Shown piece after piece: positions 55,554-64,000 of a stretch of 64,000 bases of DNA. The stretch lies in NCBI RefSeq assembly GCF_003201835.2, contig NZ_CP029289.2, positions 558,001 to 622,000 on the forward strand, in the 5' to 3' direction. Position numbers and translations under genes: made by a program. Within the stretch, counting starts at the first letter, position 1. Each line of letters opens with the position of its first letter. The stretch comes from Acidianus brierleyi. GTDB taxonomy: Archaea; Thermoproteota; Thermoprotei_A; Sulfolobales; Sulfolobaceae. The notes below the pieces were generated by a model. That model had not been told where the DNA came from and made no database searches. It saw only the letters and a list, made by a program, of their open reading frames with translations.

Positions 55554-56510
55554 ATGAGTGTAGTGTTAAAGGATGTTACGAAAAGATATAAGAAACTAAT
55601 TGCAGTCAATAATGTAAATTTAAAGGTAGAAAAGGGAGAATTTTTTATAATTTTAGGACCTTCTGGTTCTGGAAAAACTACTTTATTAAGATCTGTTGCA
55701 GGATTAGAAAGAATAGAAGGAAAAGTACTTATTGATAATGTTGACGTTACTAACTTACCTCCAGGTAAAAGAGAGGTTTCAATGGTTTTTCAGAATTATG
55801 CACTTTATCCAAATAAAACTGTTTTTGAAAATCTGTTAATGCCAATAGAAACTATACGAAGAAAAGACGCAGAGGAAAGAATAACCGAGGTATCAAAAAA
55901 TCTAGGTATTTACGATCTTCTGGATAGATATCCTCAAGAATTATCTGGAGGTCAACAGCAAAGGGTTGCATTAGCAAGAGCGTTAGTAAAAAAACCTAAA
56001 GTATTCCTAATGGATGAACCTTTATCTAATCTTGATGCGCCACAAAGAATATCTGCTAGAAAATTGATAAAAGAACTTCAACGAGATAATAATATAACTA
56101 CCTTATATGTTACCCATGATCAGACTGAGGCAATGGCTTTAGCGGATAGAGTAGCTATAATGGATAACGGGAAGGTTATACAGATAGGTTCTCCAGAAGA
56201 AATTTATGAGAATCCAGCTAACATATTTGTAGCCAATTTCTTTGGAAATCCACCAATGAGTATAGTGGATGGTAAAATCTTTGGAGAAGAGGAAAAAGTT
56301 GGCATAAGAGCGGAGAACGTTATTCTAGGAGAAGGTAAATTATTAGGTAAAATATCCGATATAGAATTTTGGGGAGAAAAATATTTAGTTTATATTAATT
56401 TTGAAGGATATGAGATTAGAGCATTCTCTAGATCTAAACTTAAGGTAGGAGAAGAAATTAATTTTTCTATTTCGGAATATAAGTCACTTAAAAGTGTGAT
56501 AACTAAATGA
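55554..56510 (+). CDS. Sugar ABC transporter ATP-binding protein (MalK/UgpC type)
   Basis: The 318-aa ATPase has Walker A GPSGSGKTTLL, Q-loop VFQNYALYPNKT, signature ELSGGQQQRVALARAL, Walker B VFLMDEPLSNLD and the switch His in TLYVTHDQTEAM. The C-terminal 80 residues (from GIRAENVILGEG) are the TOBE regulatory domain of the CUT1 family. It lies between the SBP (5-bp gap) and the permease gene (4-bp overlap), an obvious operon. Confidence 0.95.
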   Translation: MSVVLKDVTKRYKKLIAVNNVNLKVEKGEFFIILGPSGSGKTTLLRSVAGLERIEGKVLIDNVDVTNLPPGKREVSMVFQNYALYPNKTVFENLLMPIETIRRKDAEERITEVSKNLGIYDLLDRYPQELSGGQQQRVALARALVKKPKVFLMDEPLSNLDAPQRISARKLIKELQRDNNITTLYVTHDQTEAMALADRVAIMDNGKVIQIGSPEEIYENPANIFVANFFGNPPMSIVDGKIFGEEEKVGIRAENVILGEGKLLGKISDIEFWGEKYLVYINFEGYEIRAFSRSKLKVGEEINFSISEYKSLKSVITK

Positions 56511-58156
56511 GGTATTCAATACCTTATTTAACCTACATAATAGCTTTTGGAATTATTCCCTTTTCATATACGTTTTATATAGTAGGATCAAACGCAAGTT
56601 CGTTGTCTAAAGCCTTTATTTTAATACCTATAGATACTGTTATTTATAATACGTTTATCTTCGCATTTCTATCAGCATTATTTTCAACTATAATAGGGTT
56701 ATTTTTAGCAATAGGTATAGATATTCTGCCTAAAGGAAAAAGGCCTATATCATTATTATCAATGTTACCTTATACTATACCTTTTACTTCTTCTGCGCTA
56801 ATTTGGACCATAAGTCTTTATGGAAAATACGGATGGTTCTCCTATTTGTTTGGATTAAAATACGATCCTTTATATTTTTCCTCTACTGCTCTATGGACAC
56901 TAATAGGAATAAATATTTGGACCTCTATACCAATGTCATTCTTAATTTTACTTTCCGCCATAAGATCAGTACCTTACGACGTAAAGGAAGCTGCTTTAGT
57001 AGATAATGTTCCTCTATCGGAATATTATTTCAGAATAGTTTTACCTTCTATAGGAAAGGCTTTCTGGTTAGCATTCATTTTACAGTTTGTATTATCACTT
57101 GGAAATTTTGATCTTCCTTACGTTCTAACACAGGGTGGTCCAGGCTATGCTACAACTACTCTTCCATTATTAGTTTATGATGAGATGTTCCAACTTGGAA
57201 ATTTTTCTGGAGGCGCATTAGCCTCAGCAATATTGAGCATATTTGCAACATTTCCAGCAATATTACTCCTATTCCTTATTAAAACTAGAAGAAATAAACT
57301 ATTGCCGTCTTTTAAATTAAGACTCCCAGATAATATTTTCAAAATAATAATGTTCTCAATAGTCACAATATTATTATTCTTTTTAGATTTTCCAGTATAT
57401 TGGATGTTTCTAGTAGCTTTCAGAAATGCATCTCTAGATTTTAGATATCCTCCAATTTTCTCTCCAATAGACCTAACTTCTAAGTATTTCTCCTCAGCTC
57501 TCTCATCTTCTATACCTTATATGATTACAAGTTTAATAGTAGCCATTACGGCTTCTTTGCTTACTATAGGGTTGTCTTTACCATCTGCTTATGAAGTATC
57601 AAAAGGTAAGGGATCGTGGATACTTCCTCTCTCAATATATTTATATTCATTACCTTCGGCTTCTTTCATATTACCTCTTTTTATATTCTTCTCTAGCGAA
57701 GGACTTCTAAATACTTGGTGGGCATTAATACTTTCCACTCCTATATTTACAGCAACCTTTGCAGTGTGGATAATGTATAATTTCTTTTTAGATTTTCCAA
57801 AAGCTTATGATGATGCTGCAGATGTATTTTCGATAAAAGGTAAAATGAGAAGAATAATATTTCCTTTATCAAGACCTGCTCTCTTCTCAGTATTTTTATT
57901 ATCTTTTATATTTAATTGGCACCTATTGTTCTATCCTTTAATATTTGCTACTTCTCCTTATAATTTTTCATTCCCACCACAAGGAGCTCAAACTATAACA
58001 ATATTTGCACTAATGGCTTTAGGGGATCAAAGCGTAAATTGGGGACTCTTAGCGTCATCTGCACTAGTTGCTGCCTTACCAGTAATGATAATAACAATAT
58101 TTGCAATAGATAGAGTAATAAAGGGAACATATAAGGGTGGAATAAAATTTATATGA
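56507..58156 (+). CDS. ABC sugar permease, two domains fused in one protein
   Basis: The 549-aa protein contains two binding-protein-dependent permease domains in tandem, about residues 1-260 and 280-549, each with six helices and an EAA loop: DVKEAALVDNVPLSEYYFRI, with LPSIG, and YDDAADVFSIKGKMRRIIFP, with LSRP. Sugar CUT1 systems usually use two separate genes; a fused FbpB-type chain is known for iron transporters and some archaea. It completes the importer with the two genes upstream. Confidence 0.88.
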   Translation: MRYSIPYLTYIIAFGIIPFSYTFYIVGSNASSLSKAFILIPIDTVIYNTFIFAFLSALFSTIIGLFLAIGIDILPKGKRPISLLSMLPYTIPFTSSALIWTISLYGKYGWFSYLFGLKYDPLYFSSTALWTLIGINIWTSIPMSFLILLSAIRSVPYDVKEAALVDNVPLSEYYFRIVLPSIGKAFWLAFILQFVLSLGNFDLPYVLTQGGPGYATTTLPLLVYDEMFQLGNFSGGALASAILSIFATFPAILLLFLIKTRRNKLLPSFKLRLPDNIFKIIMFSIVTILLFFLDFPVYWMFLVAFRNASLDFRYPPIFSPIDLTSKYFSSALSSSIPYMITSLIVAITASLLTIGLSLPSAYEVSKGKGSWILPLSIYLYSLPSASFILPLFIFFSSEGLLNTWWALILSTPIFTATFAVWIMYNFFLDFPKAYDDAADVFSIKGKMRRIIFPLSRPALFSVFLLSFIFNWHLLFYPLIFATSPYNFSFPPQGAQTITIFALMALGDQSVNWGLLASSALVAALPVMIITIFAIDRVIKGTYKGGIKFI

Positions 58157-58360
58157 TTTTTTAAATTATTAAATTTGTTTTATAATATGATTTTTACAAT
58201 AAGTTCATGATAACTATGCAAAAAGCTTAAAATAGTCTTAGTTTTTAACGGTAAAACTACTTAAATGGCATTTATAAGGATTACCATTCAAAAATTCGTG
58301 TAAACGTAAGAATAAGACCTTTTTTCTATAGATAAGAATTAAAAGCTCAGCACTATTTTT

Positions 58361-59071
58361 ATGATAATGAAGTTACTGGCTTTACTGGTAATTCCTCTCC
58401 TACTGCTTATTGTTAATTCTGATGTTTTGTATTTCTATTCTGCTAATAACTTCTTTTATGTTACAAATGTAATGCAACCACAAGAATATAATAATTTCAA
58501 TTTCATTAATAATAATTATATACTTTCATCTTCATCATATACAAGCTCTAATAATGGCTCCATAATCATACTTGGCTATATGGCAACGTTACCTCCTAAG
58601 CCTAATACATACTATACAATTAACTCAACAAGTTTCGAAATAAACGTTCCAACCTATTCAAAACTATATATAATACCTATAATTTATAATATATCCAATT
58701 CTAGTCCTAAATTGGCATTCTCTAATATTTCTTTAACATTTATTGGTAGATCTTCTCATATTTTTTCATTAGTTAATAATGGAAACGCACTTAATAAAAC
58801 ATTTTGTTTACAATTACTGAATAATTTTTATAGTGTTAACATTATATGGTGTCTATCTGCTCCTCAGCCTCCTCCAGGAACATATTATGCAAATATTTTC
58901 ATGATGATTGTAGTCTCTATTTCTGGCGCAAACTATGTATACTTTTGGAATTTGAGTATTACGCAAATAATAGGTCTACCTCCACCACCCCCACAGCCTT
59001 ATACTTATATAAAAGAATATCAATTGAATCAAATAGAAATAGTAAAAATAATAGATTCTCTATATTCTTAA
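58361..59071 (+). CDS. Secreted protein of unknown function
   Basis: The 236-aa protein starts with a strong signal peptide (MIMKLLALLVIPLLLLIVNS). The mature part is rich in Asn, Ser and Tyr with about ten N-glycosylation sites and has two Cys (FCLQLL, WCLSAP). It contains two polyproline stretches (QPPPG, LPPPPPQP). A hydrophobic block (NIFMMIVVSISGANYVYFWN) may be a beta strand or anchor. No family recognised. It stands 200 bp after the ABC operon with its own likely promoter. Confidence 0.6.
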   Translation: MIMKLLALLVIPLLLLIVNSDVLYFYSANNFFYVTNVMQPQEYNNFNFINNNYILSSSSYTSSNNGSIIILGYMATLPPKPNTYYTINSTSFEINVPTYSKLYIIPIIYNISNSSPKLAFSNISLTFIGRSSHIFSLVNNGNALNKTFCLQLLNNFYSVNIIWCLSAPQPPPGTYYANIFMMIVVSISGANYVYFWNLSITQIIGLPPPPPQPYTYIKEYQLNQIEIVKIIDSLYS

Positions 59072-59201
59072 GTATTTATTTTAAAATTCCCTTTATACTA
59101 TTAAAGGCAATATTCTTTAAAGTATCAAAATATATTGTAAACATTAACTTTAATAAAGTCATAATAAAAATTTTATTTCTATAAAAACCGATTACTCTTT
59201 T

Positions 59202-59552
59202 TTAGATAAAAGTATGAGGTCTACCTTCTGTTGGACTTCTTATCATTTGAAGTAGAATTTCATTTCCTTTACTCATCTTATCTATCAAATAAAGGGAAAG
59301 TACTCTTATTTTTTCTTTCTTCCATTTTATATTTTCTCTTATTACATCAATTAATTGATCCCTAAATTTAGAGTCTAGATCTAAAAGAGTTTTTTCATCT
59401 TCTATTTCTCTCAATTCCTTCTCTGTTTCAGCTACTACTTTTAATATATCTTCGTCATCTTGATTTTTAGCTAACTCAATAAGATACTTTCCTGCACTTA
59501 TTACATTACCATCATTTATGTAATCTATTGCTTTTATTAGTTCTTCGAACAT
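59202..59552 (-). CDS. Small helical protein, unknown
   Basis: The 116-aa protein consists of five or six amphipathic helices in a pattern like ARM/HEAT or TPR hairpins (FEELIKAIDYINDGNVISAG, KYLIELAKNQDDEDILKVVA, KEKIRVLSLYLIDKMSKGNE). It ends abruptly with RSPTEGRPHTFI. No recognised domain. May be an adaptor or a truncated repeat protein. Same strand as the PaREP1 gene 232 bp upstream. Confidence 0.5.
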   Translation of the reverse strand: MFEELIKAIDYINDGNVISAGKYLIELAKNQDDEDILKVVAETEKELREIEDEKTLLDLDSKFRDQLIDVIRENIKWKKEKIRVLSLYLIDKMSKGNEILLQMIRSPTEGRPHTFI

Positions 59553-59783
59553 AAAATAAAATTAGATTATAGGAATAAAAGATTATATGCTCTACATGTC
59601 TCGATTCTTTAGTGCAAAAAATATTGTCTCTTACTGATGAAATTCCTAAGCAAATCGAAAATAAAGATTTTTATTCATTCAAAAGGGATTGAAAGAAAAA
59701 ATGTTAAGCAATTAATGAATGGTCTACTTATCTCTATAAAATATAAGGAGTTTTTACATTATTAATAAAGCTTAGAATATAAA

Positions 59784-60299
59784 TTAACCTAATTTTTTCA
59801 TATCAGACAGTGTGATGTCGTATACCTTATCTAAATCGCTGTCCCATTCGTTCTTAAACCATTCCTTTATATGTTCTAAAACGAAATTGCTCACTATGAA
59901 TATATCATGCAAAACTTCCTCCTTCTTCTTATATTTAGAAAAGTCTAGATCAAAACCATTATATTGATAATCATGTAGGAGGAAAGCTAAATTAGTTATA
60001 TTCTCAACTTCTTTATAGCCTAGCTTAGATAGATCAATAGAAATTCCTTTCAATGAGTGAGTAGGTGCATTATATCCTCTCTTTAAATACCAATCGTTAT
60101 TTGACAGTTTGTCCAGGTTTTTAGTTACTAATGCAGATAATAATGCTTTAACTGCACTAAACACTTTACCTGCAGAATTTCTACTTCTTCCTGCTATCCA
60201 CATGTTTATTGCGACATCTATATCATCTAAGGTTTCAATAATTCTAGCCCTAATGTAAGCTTTTCTATCAATCTTAGGTGAAATTAGTTTTTCTTCCAT
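59784..60299 (-). CDS. PaREP1 family (HEPN-like) protein, second copy
   Basis: The 171-aa all-helical relative of the protein at 45860 shows IDVAINMWIAGRSRNSAGKV, FSAVKALLSALVTKNLDKLS, DWYLKRGYNAPTHSLKGISI and LAFLLHDYQYNGFDLDFSKY. The order of conserved helices is the same, with low identity between copies. The gene sits next to the unknown helical protein and may be coexpressed with it. Function unknown; HEPN-type RNase is a family-level guess. Confidence 0.82.
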   Translation of the reverse strand: MEEKLISPKIDRKAYIRARIIETLDDIDVAINMWIAGRSRNSAGKVFSAVKALLSALVTKNLDKLSNNDWYLKRGYNAPTHSLKGISIDLSKLGYKEVENITNLAFLLHDYQYNGFDLDFSKYKKKEEVLHDIFIVSNFVLEHIKEWFKNEWDSDLDKVYDITLSDMKKLG

Positions 60300-60485
60300 A
60301 TTTTTAGTTTATTCTCTATACTCTTAAAAATCTAGATAGTTCTTCTAGAAAATATTTTGCATTATTTAACTTTAGAGTCTGAAAGAGAAGGAAAAAGTAT
60401 AAAGTATATCTCTCCTGTTATTGACTGCATAAGGGAAGAACTTATGTCGTTATCATTAATATCGGATTGAAAAAGAGCTGATGTG

Positions 60486-60600
60486 AACTACCCTGCCCTA
60501 ACGGGCAGGGCTTCCTGCTAAAAAGCTCCACCTTGCCAGAGGGCGGAGCTCCATGAAGGTCGTTCCGACCCTAATATCCTCAGAATATTAATAGAATCAT
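60486..60600 (+). ncRNA. Orphan structured element resembling an IS terminal/guide-RNA scaffold
   Basis: Within a gene-free stretch three GC-rich motifs follow each other: hairpin CCCTGCCCTAACGGGCAGGG (60492-60511), TTCCTGCT, and hairpin GCTCCACCTT...GGCGGAGC. The hairpin GGTCGTTCCGACC follows, then AT-rich DNA. The same order of motifs, with different stem sequences, occurs on the minus strand of 29880-29968 among IS relics. Compensated stems with conserved linkers suggest a selected RNA or DNA structure. No transposase or TnpB is adjacent. Likely a solo IS end or a non-autonomous element. Confidence 0.5.
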
Positions 60601-60779
60601 TATGAGATTAGTATTGTATTGTATTTAAAAAGAATTTTATAGATCTAGTAATAAAAATGATATTAATAGCGAGAAAATATTGATAAAAATTAGAATATAA
60701 TTTAAAAGTAAAAGTATATTAATTTAGCTAAACAATACTGGCAAAAATGTTTATATAAAACAATTTCATATAACTATTT

Positions 60780-62300
60780 ATGTATGGGAGGATTAAGAAA
60801 ATACTAGAGAAAAATTCTTTGAAAATACTAACAATATTCACAATCATAATCGTTACATTAACATCAATATTATCAATACTTTACTTATTCACACCAATAC
60901 TAATAGGATACCAAAAAACATCAAACGGAATAATAGACTACTTCAAAAACATTATTGATCCCTCATTCATAATTAAAGCGTACTCAAATAATACTCCAGT
61001 GAACGCAATAATATCAGTTTACATTAACCAACCCCACAAAGTAAAATTCTATAAAGAGTTTTACGGAGAATCATTAAAAATACCATTCACATCAATAGAA
61101 AATTACGTAAAACCATGGGAAAAATACGAGAACGAGAATACCTCACTCCTCGTAATAGCAACGTACATAAAAGGGAACGAAACATTCACAAGCACAGAAG
61201 AAATACAGTATAACCCAAACTGGGTATTAAAAAACCAACCAATACAGATTGTAGCAAATGTTAATATAATACCTCAATTAATAAAATTGAATAACACAAT
61301 GATTCAACAAGAAAATAATAAAATACAAACATTAAAAACGAGCTATTATAAATATTGTTACTGCGGAGGAGAAAAATACCCATACATAGTAAACATGAGC
61401 AAAGAAGAGTATGAAGAACCACCAACGTATCCAGTAGTAGTGGATGGAGCTCCAGTTGTTTACGAGCCAGTTACAAGCGTACTATATTTCTACAACTTCT
61501 CAGTACCATTAAATTGGATAACATTAAGCAATAACGTGAAGAACAACGATAATTACACTTATATAAGTCTTGATACTTCTCTTTTCGGTAAGGTTAGTTG
61601 GTATGCGGTAAGTAATTCTACTAATTACGGTGGTCCGTATATAGGAGTTTCCTACTCGGCCAACGTAAACTGGCAAGCTTCTACGTATTATAATAAGCCT
61701 TTTCTTTCTAACTTGTATAATCCTACGATTTATAATTATTATAATGCTACAATTGCAGTAGTCATTTATACAATATATAAAGTAGGTGTACATGGTATAC
61801 GAATACCAATAGATAATGTTACTGTTTTTGAGATTTTGTGGGCTAGTCCAAACGTTAGTGGTGCTGTTGAGAGTAGTAATGGTTTAACTTGTGTTATTTA
61901 TACTAATTCTAGTGGTGAGTATACTCATTATTTGTCAATAGGTAATGGTAGTGTGACGCTGTTTTATAATTATTTTAAGGAATTTATTGGGAATCAGAAA
62001 AGTGGTCAATATGGTTATGCTCAGTGGGGAGACGGTAAAATTACGTCTACAGGGAATATTAAAACAGCTGGAAATAGTTTTTATTTTTTCGTGAGTTACA
62101 TAAATGAATACATAAAGAATAATAATCAAACAGAAAATTACTTTACAAATACTATTGTAAGTGTATATATTCCGGTTAATACTATGAATCAGATTTGCGG
62201 TAGTGGTCATGTTTATGTTAGTTATTTGAATTATTCTACTGCTTTACAGGCGCCTTTATTGGGTTTTATAATGAATTATTCTTCTTATTATGGTGGTTAG
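60780..62300 (+). CDS. Large membrane-anchored extracellular protein, unknown
   Basis: The 506-aa protein has a basic start (MYGRIKKILEKN), one helix (ILTIFTIIIVTLTSILSILY), and an extracellular domain of 460 residues rich in Asn, Tyr and Thr with many NxS/T sites. A YCYCGG motif is near residue 198. No known domain. The first half (to about 61555) uses mostly A- or C-ending codons and the second half mostly T- or G-ending ones. The next gene, a four-helix membrane protein, overlaps by 11 bp, so they form an operon and perhaps one complex. Confidence 0.65.
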   Translation: MYGRIKKILEKNSLKILTIFTIIIVTLTSILSILYLFTPILIGYQKTSNGIIDYFKNIIDPSFIIKAYSNNTPVNAIISVYINQPHKVKFYKEFYGESLKIPFTSIENYVKPWEKYENENTSLLVIATYIKGNETFTSTEEIQYNPNWVLKNQPIQIVANVNIIPQLIKLNNTMIQQENNKIQTLKTSYYKYCYCGGEKYPYIVNMSKEEYEEPPTYPVVVDGAPVVYEPVTSVLYFYNFSVPLNWITLSNNVKNNDNYTYISLDTSLFGKVSWYAVSNSTNYGGPYIGVSYSANVNWQASTYYNKPFLSNLYNPTIYNYYNATIAVVIYTIYKVGVHGIRIPIDNVTVFEILWASPNVSGAVESSNGLTCVIYTNSSGEYTHYLSIGNGSVTLFYNYFKEFIGNQKSGQYGYAQWGDGKITSTGNIKTAGNSFYFFVSYINEYIKNNNQTENYFTNTIVSVYIPVNTMNQICGSGHVYVSYLNYSTALQAPLLGFIMNYSSYYGG

Positions 62301-62793
62301 TATGAGTAGGTTGATTTATTTTTATATTGTTTATTTGTTATTCTTTTTCTTATTTCTCTTATTTTATGATTTGAGTGTTTTTTTGACTGTTAGTTCTTTT
62401 CCTGTTCCTTTCTTCTTGTTTTATACTCCTTTTGCGCGTGAAATATTTCTTGTTGTTCAATTTCTGGGTATTCCTTTCCTCTTCTTGCTTTTCTTTTTTC
62501 TTTCTGGTAAGGATTACGTTATCGCTTTATTAGTTGGATATTTTATAATGCTCGTGATCTTCTATTTCTTTCCTAATATTTTTGATTTTTCTATTCTTGC
62601 TTCAATAGGTCTTGGATTGTTTGTTTCTGTAATACCTAGTTGTACTTCAAGGTTGAGTAAGGTATTGTGGGGTATATCTTCACTTTACTTTATAATGATG
62701 ATGGTTAATGCTTATTTTTCATTACAATTTTATCCACTATTTATTATACCGAGTATAATAGCTTCTGGAATAGAAATAATGAATTTGAGATAA
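62290..62793 (+). CDS. Small multi-TM membrane protein, partner of the preceding gene
   Basis: The 167-aa protein is almost all hydrophobic, with about five helices (LIYFYIVYLLFFFLFLLFYD; YVIALLVGYFIMLVIFYFF; LGLFVSVIPS). The start overlaps the upstream gene by 11 bp (ATG 62290, or 62302 MSRLIYFY). No family recognised. Overlap suggests translation coupling with the extracellular protein. Confidence 0.6.
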   Translation: MVVSMSRLIYFYIVYLLFFFLFLLFYDLSVFLTVSSFPVPFFLFYTPFAREIFLVVQFLGIPFLFLLFFFLSGKDYVIALLVGYFIMLVIFYFFPNIFDFSILASIGLGLFVSVIPSCTSRLSKVLWGISSLYFIMMMVNAYFSLQFYPLFIIPSIIASGIEIMNLR

Positions 62794-62855
62794 TTTATCA
62801 TTTAATATGTTTTTTATCATTTTTAAGCATGAGGTTATTTATTTGTGTAGATATT

Positions 62856-62970
62856 TTACGAATCATCTGAGCTAACATACAGACCTATATTATTTATTAT
62901 TTGTTCCTCAGTTAGATTTTCATAACTTTCTCCTGATATGAAAGCCACTACTTCCTTATCTTTATGTGTT
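62856..62970 (-). pseudogene. C-terminal fragment of an unknown gene cut by IS110
   Basis: Reading leftward from the IS edge: HKDKEVVAFISGESYENLTE, EQIINNIGLYVSSDDS and a stop at 62856. The stretch has protein-like composition and an open frame reaching into the IS end. The upstream part is missing from this window or lies beyond the IS element. No family recognised. Confidence 0.4.
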
Positions 62971-62977
62971 AAGTGAA

Positions 62978-63280
62978 CTCCTACGGCGATTTTCACGAAC
63001 AACACTCCTAAACAAGAAGACAAGCTTTACAAGAGTAAAACTTTTATAAAGAGAACAAGAAAATAACACAAGCCGAAAGTGGGCATGGGGATAAAACCCC
63101 GTTGGATAGGCTGGCTATACGTCCCCCGCGATCTAACATGTGGGACAATATCCCGAGTAGGAGTGTGCAAAAATTTAAGGGGACGTTCTCATACTTACTC
63201 TACACTATCTCCTAACAAAATTAACAATATAACGCGTATTATTATAGAAAAATTCAAGAATTAGAAAAAGAGTATTACAC
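62978..63280 (+). ncRNA. IS110 left-end noncoding region; bridge-RNA candidate
   Basis: The 303 bp upstream of the transposase are conserved with 29401-29702. Structured parts include GGGGATAAAACCCC (63087-63100), the GTCCCCCGCG...TGTGGGAC pair (63121-63146) and CTCCTAAC...GGAG. IS110-family bridge RNAs come from this position and carry two internal guide loops. The only cluster of substitutions between the two copies is 63194-63204, a candidate guide loop. Confidence 0.5.
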
Positions 63281-64000
63281 ATGGAAAGGAAGATAAAGCC
63301 TAAAGTATTTGCAATAGATGTGGGGGAATCAAGACTTGTTGCAACCAAGATGGAGATAAACAACAACACAGTAAAAGAAGCTGATACGAGAGAATTCAAA
63401 TACAACGAGGAAGGACTCAAAGAACTTATAAAATTCCTAGAAGGATACGAAGAAGGAATAATGGAAGCAACAGGAGTATACTTCTACCACGTATACAACG
63501 TACTGAGAGACAAGGGACTAAAAGTAAACGTGATAAACCCTGTCCAAACAGTTGAAGTCCTAGGCAAGAAGACAGACAAGAACGACTCCATAAGACTCGC
63601 AATAGCCTACGCTGCAGGCACAGTAAAAGGATCGTACATACCAACGGGAGAAATGCAAGAACTAAGAGAAATGACAAGACACAGAGAAGGACTAGTAGAG
63701 AGAAAGACACAAGTAAAGAACGAGATAAGGAAAGTTCTAGAAACAGCAGGATACAAGCTACCTCCCTTCGAAAAGAAGACAAAGGAAATAGTGAGAAAAC
63801 TAGCCACTGATGAGAAGCTAACTGACGAAGAGATCAAGGAGTACTCCAAATTATTGGGAAGAAAATTAACTAGAATAGAAGCGTTCATCCTAAAACAACT
63901 CCTGGACCTACTGAACATTATAGAAGAACAAATCAAGGAAGTGGAGAACGAGATAATGAAGTTCCTACCCGAGGAAGCAGTAGAGTTGACTAAGATACCC
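63281..64000 (+). CDS. IS110-family DEDD transposase, 5' part
   Basis: 240 codons are open to the end of the window. AIDVGESRLVATK has the first Asp, GIMEATGVYFYH the Glu, and KKTDKNDSIRLAIAYAAGTV the Asp pair of the RuvC-like DEDD site. A coiled-coil linker follows (LTRIEAFILKQLLDLLNIIE). The C-terminal domain with the catalytic Ser lies past the end; the last codons (EEAVELTKIP) are the beginning of its helix-hairpin-helix. The protein belongs to a different IS110 branch from that at 28152. Confidence 0.9.
   Translation, partial: MERKIKPKVFAIDVGESRLVATKMEINNNTVKEADTREFKYNEEGLKELIKFLEGYEEGIMEATGVYFYHVYNVLRDKGLKVNVINPVQTVEVLGKKTDKNDSIRLAIAYAAGTVKGSYIPTGEMQELREMTRHREGLVERKTQVKNEIRKVLETAGYKLPPFEKKTKEIVRKLATDEKLTDEEIKEYSKLLGRKLTRIEAFILKQLLDLLNIIEEQIKEVENEIMKFLPEEAVELTKIP

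Larger units (their letters stand above)
62971..64000 (+). mobile_element. IS110-family element, 5' part (runs off the window)
   Basis: The element starts near 62971 with AAGTGAACTCCTACGGCG, whose complement also ends the insertion at 30032, followed by about 300 bp of conserved noncoding left end and an intact transposase gene. A solo copy of the left end lies at 29401-29702. The right end is outside the window. Confidence 0.8.

Noticed and set aside
63205..63936. Minus-strand frames opposite the IS110 transposase
   Set aside because: Leu/Ser-rich shadows of an intact DEDD transposase gene.

Overview
The window is from a thermoacidophilic archaeon of the order Sulfolobales. It could be an Acidianus, Sulfolobus or Sulfurisphaera relative; the genus cannot be fixed by eye. 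The DNA is AT-rich and uses AGA/ATA/TTA codons heavily. Surface proteins carry PibD-like N-terminal anchors, promoters are archaeal TATA/BRE type, and PaREP1, DUF929 and archaeal IS families (IS607/TnpB, ISH3-like, IS5-like, IS110) are present. No rRNA, tRNA or convincing CRISPR array was seen.

Layout. 0-10.6 kb is an insertion-sequence graveyard: an IS607-type element (serine recombinase + TnpB) splitting a vapC gene, an ISH3-like element, a degraded IS5-like element and fragments. Inside it sits the most unusual locus of the window (2.6-6.7 kb): a three-gene cassette with a Cys/Gly-rich peptide fused to a Hint (intein/Hedgehog-like) domain, a radical SAM-SPASM maturase with a probable PqqD-like leader-binding N-terminus, and an MFS-like exporter. 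It reads as a RiPP (modified peptide) system in which the Hint domain could act as the leader/core-releasing or C-terminus-modifying module. Its promoter and leader are duplicated as an exact 339-bp inverted repeat.

10.7-27.4 kb is a scavenging block: amidohydrolase, MFS, peptide-binding lipoprotein-like SBP, M20 peptidase, quinoprotein-like beta-propeller, G1 protease, APC permease, GATase, MDR-type MFS, GH1 beta-glycosidase, nucleoside phosphorylase and a TDT/SLAC1 transporter. Three of these genes are frameshifted. At 27.8-31.05 kb an MFS gene is cut by nested IS110 elements, including a solo IS110 left end that carries a candidate bridge RNA.

31.2-46.4 kb is mixed: a radical SAM protein next to an aminotransferase-like protein that lacks the catalytic lysine, an OsmC-like protein, a P-loop-less ATPase-like protein, a repeat protein translationally coupled to a retropepsin-like protease, class II GATase, Rieske oxygenase, a vapBC module bracketed by 33-bp repeats, pirin, a ferredoxin-type membrane protein, a DUF929 thioredoxin-like protein, a stalked surface protein, an M1 aminopeptidase with HEAT repeats and PaREP1. 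46.8-59.6 kb holds amino-acid permeases around a class III aminotransferase, a cluster-less B12/radical-SAM-like protein, an HtpX-type protease, and a sugar ABC operon (SBP, ATPase, fused permease). 59.7-64 kb has another PaREP1, an orphan structured RNA-like element, two surface/membrane proteins and the start of an intact IS110 element that runs off the window.

Single-base frameshifts or in-frame stops, several in homopolymers, break at least six genes. They may be true decay or residual sequencing errors.
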